Shown here in pieces: positions 22,576-25,196 of a DNA stretch of 25,196 nucleotides. Each line of letters opens with the position of its first letter. Within the stretch, counting starts at the first letter, position 1. Source of the DNA: Clostridium sp. CAG:1000 (lineage in GTDB: Bacteria > Bacillota_I > Bacilli_A > RF39 > UBA660); the NCBI GenBank assembly GCA_000436975.1, contig HG000333.1, positions 47,371 through 72,566 of the forward strand, written 5' to 3'. A program made the position numbers and the translations under genes. The notes below the pieces were generated by a model. The model had not been told where the DNA came from. It saw only the letters and a program-made list of their open reading frames with translations, and searched no databases.

Positions 22576-22682
22576 ATGAATTTCTACTCCTATATTAATT
22601 ATAAATTAAAAAAATAAAAATGTATAGTATAACATTACATAATTATATTTTAAAACCTAGTAAAATATAAATTGGTGAAATT
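22576..22682. promoter_or_regulatory. Divergent promoter/operator region between XRE A and XRE B
   Basis: A 107-bp AT-rich gap between two divergent XRE genes. TGTATAGTATAACA (22621-22634) has TGT and ACA ends in inverted orientation with eight bases between, a plausible half-site arrangement for an XRE dimer. On the minus strand TATAAT preceded at 17 bp by TATACA could be the promoter of gene A. GGTGA before gene B is its Shine-Dalgarno. Elements this short are expected by chance in such AT-rich DNA. Confidence 0.4.
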
Positions 22683-22943
22683 ATGACTAAATTTAAAAGA
22701 GAATTTAAATTTGATAATAATATAATTGAAACAATTGCTTATAATGTTATCAAATATAGAAAATTAAGTGGCATTACGCAAGAGCAATTGGCAATTGATA
22801 TAGGTGTATCTCCTGAGTTTATTAGAAAGTTTGAGAGTACAAAAGGAAGTGAGGGACTATCGTTAATGTCACTTTATAAAATATCAATTGTATTAAACAC
22901 ATCTATAGATAAATTTTTTGAATACATAGATTTTAATGTTTAA
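22683..22943 (+). CDS. XRE-family HTH regulator (paralogue B)
   Basis: An 86-residue single-domain HTH protein. After a basic N-terminal extension (MTKFKREFKFDNN) it has IAYNVIKYRKLSGITQEQLA, IGVSPEFIRKFEST, GLSLMSLYKISIVLNTSIDKFFEY. It shares the block LYKISIVL and (I/D)KFFE with paralogues A and C but lacks the insertion between the first two helices. In the recognition-helix region it has PEFIRKFE where A and C have SLISSLE and SLIGNLE, so its DNA target probably differs. It is divergent from A and convergent with C, overlapping C by 11 bases at the 3' end. Confidence 0.87.
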   Translation: MTKFKREFKFDNNIIETIAYNVIKYRKLSGITQEQLAIDIGVSPEFIRKFESTKGSEGLSLMSLYKISIVLNTSIDKFFEYIDFNV

Positions 22944-23193
22944 TAAAAAATTTATCTATTTGAACATTTAATATTTTACTTATTTTAAATAGATTATATG
23001 TACTGATTCCTTGACAAGTTTTTTTACTTTCAAGATTGCCTATTAAAGAAATTGATACATTAGCAAGAATAGCTAGATTTTCTTGTGTCAATTCTTTTTT
23101 ATTTAGGCTATATAATTTTCTATAATACTTAATGTTTTTTCCAATAGTATAATAGAGCTCTTTTTCATTTTGAAATTCATTTGTTTTTATCAT
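22933..23193 (-). CDS. XRE-family HTH regulator (paralogue C)
   Basis: An 86-residue single-domain HTH protein closest to paralogue A: IGKNIKYYRKLYSLNKKELTQENLA, ANVSISLIGNLESKKTCQGIS, then NLFKISKIL and VQIDKFF. It carries the same kind of helix 1-2 insertion as A. AGGAGT (complement of 23199-23204) is a strong Shine-Dalgarno five bases before the start. The upstream DNA carries direct repeats of the sequence around the start codon. It converges on B with an 11-base overlap and is divergent from typA. No effector gene follows it, unlike A. Confidence 0.87.
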   Translation of the reverse strand: MIKTNEFQNEKELYYTIGKNIKYYRKLYSLNKKELTQENLAILANVSISLIGNLESKKTCQGISTYNLFKISKILNVQIDKFFIKH

Positions 23194-23245
23194 TATTTAC
23201 TCCTAGTAATATTTTGCCATTATTTACTTTTTTTAGCCATTTACT
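23191..23245. repeat. Direct repeats of CATTATTTACT upstream of XRE C
   Basis: CATTATTTACT occurs exactly at 23191-23201 (covering the minus-strand start codon of XRE C) and 23218-23228. A shorter CATTTACT lies at 23238-23245. The second and third copies sit in longer related units, TTTTGCCATTATTTACT (23212-23228) and TTTTAGCCATTTACT (23231-23245). They may be operator sites for autoregulation or remnants of local duplication. Confidence 0.6.
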
Positions 23246-23299
23246 GCAAATGAGAAAATATCATTTTGAGTGATAATTTGATTATAAAACATAAAAAAC

Positions 23300-23328
23300 T
23301 TTACAAATTGTTAAAAATGTTGTATTAT
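23300..23328 (+). promoter_or_regulatory. typA promoter
   Basis: TTTACA (23300-23305), 17-bp spacer, TATTAT (23323-23328), 28 bp before the start codon. AAAGGGGAG serves as Shine-Dalgarno. Confidence 0.75.
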
Positions 23329-23356
23329 TAATTGTCGTATCAAAGGGGAGTGTATT

Positions 23357-25159
23357 ATGGATAAAATAATAAATTTTGCAGTAGTAGCACATGTAGATGC
23401 TGGTAAAAGTACACTTGTAGACGCACTTTTAAAACAAAATGGTGTGTTTCGTGACAATGAACAAGTTGTTGATTGTGTAATGGATAGTGGAGACTTAGAA
23501 AGAGAAAGAGGAATAACTATAACAGCTAAGAATTGCTCAATTAGATATAAAGATTATAAGATGAATATAGTTGATACTCCAGGGCATGCTGATTTTTCAT
23601 CTGAAATAGAAAGAATTATTAAAACGGTTGATACTGTAGTTCTATTGGTTGATTCAGCAGAAGGTCCAATGCCTCAAACTAGATTTGTATTAAAAGAAGC
23701 ATTAAAATTTGGTTTAAAACCAATATTGTTTATTAACAAAATTGATAAAAAGGATGCAAGAGCAGAAGAAGTTGTAAATATGACTTTTGATTTGTTTTGT
23801 GAATTAGGTGCCACTGATGAACAATTAGATTTTAAAATTCTATATGGTATAGCAAAAGAAGGTATTGCAAAATACGAAGAAAACGATGAAAACAAAGATA
23901 TCAAACCATTATTAGATACCATTATTGAAACTACTGAGCCTTTCAAAGGTGACAAAAATGACCCATTACAATTTCAGGTTTCTCAATTAGATTATGATGA
24001 TTATATCGGTAGACTTGGTATAGGAAGAGTTAATAAAGGAACAATTAAAACAGGTTCTCAGGTAACAATAGTTAAGAATGATGGAAATATTGAAAAAACT
24101 AAAATTACTAAGTTATTTATAAATGAAGGAATTAAGAAAAAAGAAGTAACAGAAGCATATTACGGGGATATTGTTACTATGGCAGGATGTCCTGATATTT
24201 CTATCGGTGATACTATATGCGATAATAATCATGTTGAAGGATTGCCTAAAATTGAAATAGAAAAACCAACTTTATCCATGAACTTTATGGTAAACAATAG
24301 TCCCTTTGCTGGTAAATCAGGAAAATTTGTTACATCAAGGCATATAAGAGATAGATTAAATTTTGAATTAGAAAGAAACGTAGGTTTAGAAGTTGAAGAT
24401 TTACCAGGCTCTGATGGATTTAAAGTATCAGGAAGAGGCGAGTTACATTTGTCAATTCTTATTGAAAATATGAGGAGAGAAGGTTATGAATTAGGTGTAT
24501 CAAAACCAGAAGTAATTACCAAGGATATAGATGGGGTTAAATGTGAACCATATGAAAAAGTTATTGTAACAGTGCCAAGTGAATATTCAGGGACAATTAT
24601 AAATGATATTAGTGAAAGAAAAGGGACTATGGAATTAATGGAGCCTGCTGAAGAAAACTATGTAAGGCTTGAATTTTTAGTGCCGACTAGAGGTTTAATT
24701 GGCTATAGGAGTAACTTCATAACAAATACTAAAGGTGAAGGAATAATGGTTAGAAGTTTCGATTCATATAAACCATATGCTGGAGAAATAACAGGAAGAA
24801 AAAATGGAGTATTAGTTTCTATGGAAAGCGGTAAAGCATTTGGATATGCATTATATAATTTGCTTGACAGAGGAACTATGATAATTGAGCCTGCTACAGA
24901 AATATATGAGGGAATGATAATTGGCATTAATAATAGGGAAAATGATTTGAATGTTAACCCTTGTAAGAACAAAGAGTTTTCGAACACAAGATCATCAGGA
25001 AGTGATGAGGCTATTATATTACCAAAACCAAAGACATTCACATTAGAAGAGGCATTAGAATTTATAGACAATGATGAATTAGTTGAAGTAACACCAGATG
25101 CTATACGTTTAAGAAAGAAAATATTAAATGAAAAAGAAAGATTTAGAAGCAATAGATAA
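23357..25159 (+). CDS. typA: Ribosome-associated translational GTPase TypA/BipA
   Basis: A translation-factor GTPase that binds the ribosome near the EF-G site and supports subunit assembly and stress or cold growth. G1 is AHVDAGKST (residues 10-18), then the RGITI switch, G3 DTPGH and G4 NKID. Domain II has the GRLGIGRVNKGTIKTG block. The family-specific C-terminal part includes RGELHLSILIENMRREGYE, VPTRGLIGYRSNF and the conserved NTRSSGSDEAI segment. 600 residues is standard and the gene is complete. It has its own promoter and is divergent from XRE C. It ends the accessory stretch and returns to housekeeping genes. Confidence 0.97.
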   Translation: MDKIINFAVVAHVDAGKSTLVDALLKQNGVFRDNEQVVDCVMDSGDLERERGITITAKNCSIRYKDYKMNIVDTPGHADFSSEIERIIKTVDTVVLLVDSAEGPMPQTRFVLKEALKFGLKPILFINKIDKKDARAEEVVNMTFDLFCELGATDEQLDFKILYGIAKEGIAKYEENDENKDIKPLLDTIIETTEPFKGDKNDPLQFQVSQLDYDDYIGRLGIGRVNKGTIKTGSQVTIVKNDGNIEKTKITKLFINEGIKKKEVTEAYYGDIVTMAGCPDISIGDTICDNNHVEGLPKIEIEKPTLSMNFMVNNSPFAGKSGKFVTSRHIRDRLNFELERNVGLEVEDLPGSDGFKVSGRGELHLSILIENMRREGYELGVSKPEVITKDIDGVKCEPYEKVIVTVPSEYSGTIINDISERKGTMELMEPAEENYVRLEFLVPTRGLIGYRSNFITNTKGEGIMVRSFDSYKPYAGEITGRKNGVLVSMESGKAFGYALYNLLDRGTMIIEPATEIYEGMIIGINNRENDLNVNPCKNKEFSNTRSSGSDEAIILPKPKTFTLEEALEFIDNDELVEVTPDAIRLRKKILNEKERFRSNR

Positions 25160-25176
25160 GACCAAGTTGAAGTGAT

Positions 25177-25196
25177 ATGATAAAAGTAGACAGTCT
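25177..25196 (+). CDS. Possible start of a further gene, cut by the window edge
   Basis: ATG at 25177 opens a frame MIKVDS that runs off the window, 18 bases after typA. Upstream GAAGTGA is a weak Shine-Dalgarno. Too short to identify. Confidence 0.35.

Noticed and set aside
1..25196. Mycoplasma-type genetic code with TGA as Trp
   Set aside because: TGA ends spoIIR and two minus-strand genes at sensible places, and Trp is encoded by TGG in conserved positions such as YidC.
1..25196. CRISPR arrays, insertion sequences, tRNA or rRNA genes
   Set aside because: No regularly spaced repeats beyond the two 33-bp units, no transposase or integrase frames, and no tRNA- or rRNA-like conserved sequences were seen.

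Overview
This is a very AT-rich window, by eye about a quarter G+C, with the gene order of a low-GC Gram-positive (Bacillota) replication-origin region. The order rpmH-rnpA-yidC-jag-mnmE-mnmG-rsmG-noc is the classic block on one side of oriC. DnaA-box-bearing direct repeats sit at the left edge, so dnaA probably lies just outside, divergently transcribed. TGG encodes Trp and TGA is used as a stop (spoIIR, two minus-strand genes), so the code is standard and this is not a Mycoplasma-type organism. murA and a class A penicillin-binding protein indicate a peptidoglycan wall. A [FeFe] hydrogenase indicates a fermentative anaerobe. spoIIR points to endospore formation or a relic of it. I infer a host-associated anaerobic member of the Bacilli with a compact genome; the exact lineage is not determinable from the sequence alone.

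Layout. 1-235: origin-side repeats and the rpmH promoter. 236-2280: rpmH, rnpA, yidC and jag (translation and membrane insertion), closed by a terminator. 2287-6257: mnmE-mnmG-rsmG (tRNA and rRNA modification). 6337-7472: a Noc/ParB-family CTPase. 7557-8699: an SPFH/zinc-ribbon protein, convergent with a class A PBP at 8725-10653 on the minus strand. 10773-13082: rpoE (delta), prfA and prmC. 13085-15531: spoIIR, murA and a degenerate SGNH-like protein. 15618-16111: rpmE and a small conserved-looking protein. 16203-18228: a response regulator and sensor kinase preceded by TTCACA direct repeats. 18267-19757: [FeFe] hydrogenase. 23357-25159: typA/bipA.

The stretch 19758-23356, between the hydrogenase and typA, differs from the rest. 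It begins with about 535 bp without a convincing gene but with a strong promoter, a run of hairpins and a terminal intrinsic terminator, which looks like a structured RNA of about 450 nt or a long leader. Then come a small membrane-anchored protein, a Fic-domain protein with a mutated active-site motif, an unrecognised 177-residue helical protein translationally coupled to an XRE regulator, and two further XRE paralogues. The genes alternate in strand and two convergent pairs overlap at their 3' ends. This accessory module is the best candidate for something undescribed.

Most housekeeping genes run on the plus strand, away from the presumed origin. The exceptions are the PBP and the three minus-strand genes of the accessory module. 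Start sites were moved inward where a good Shine-Dalgarno sequence decides it (rpoE, rpmE, the SGNH-like gene, the 87-aa protein and the 120-aa protein).
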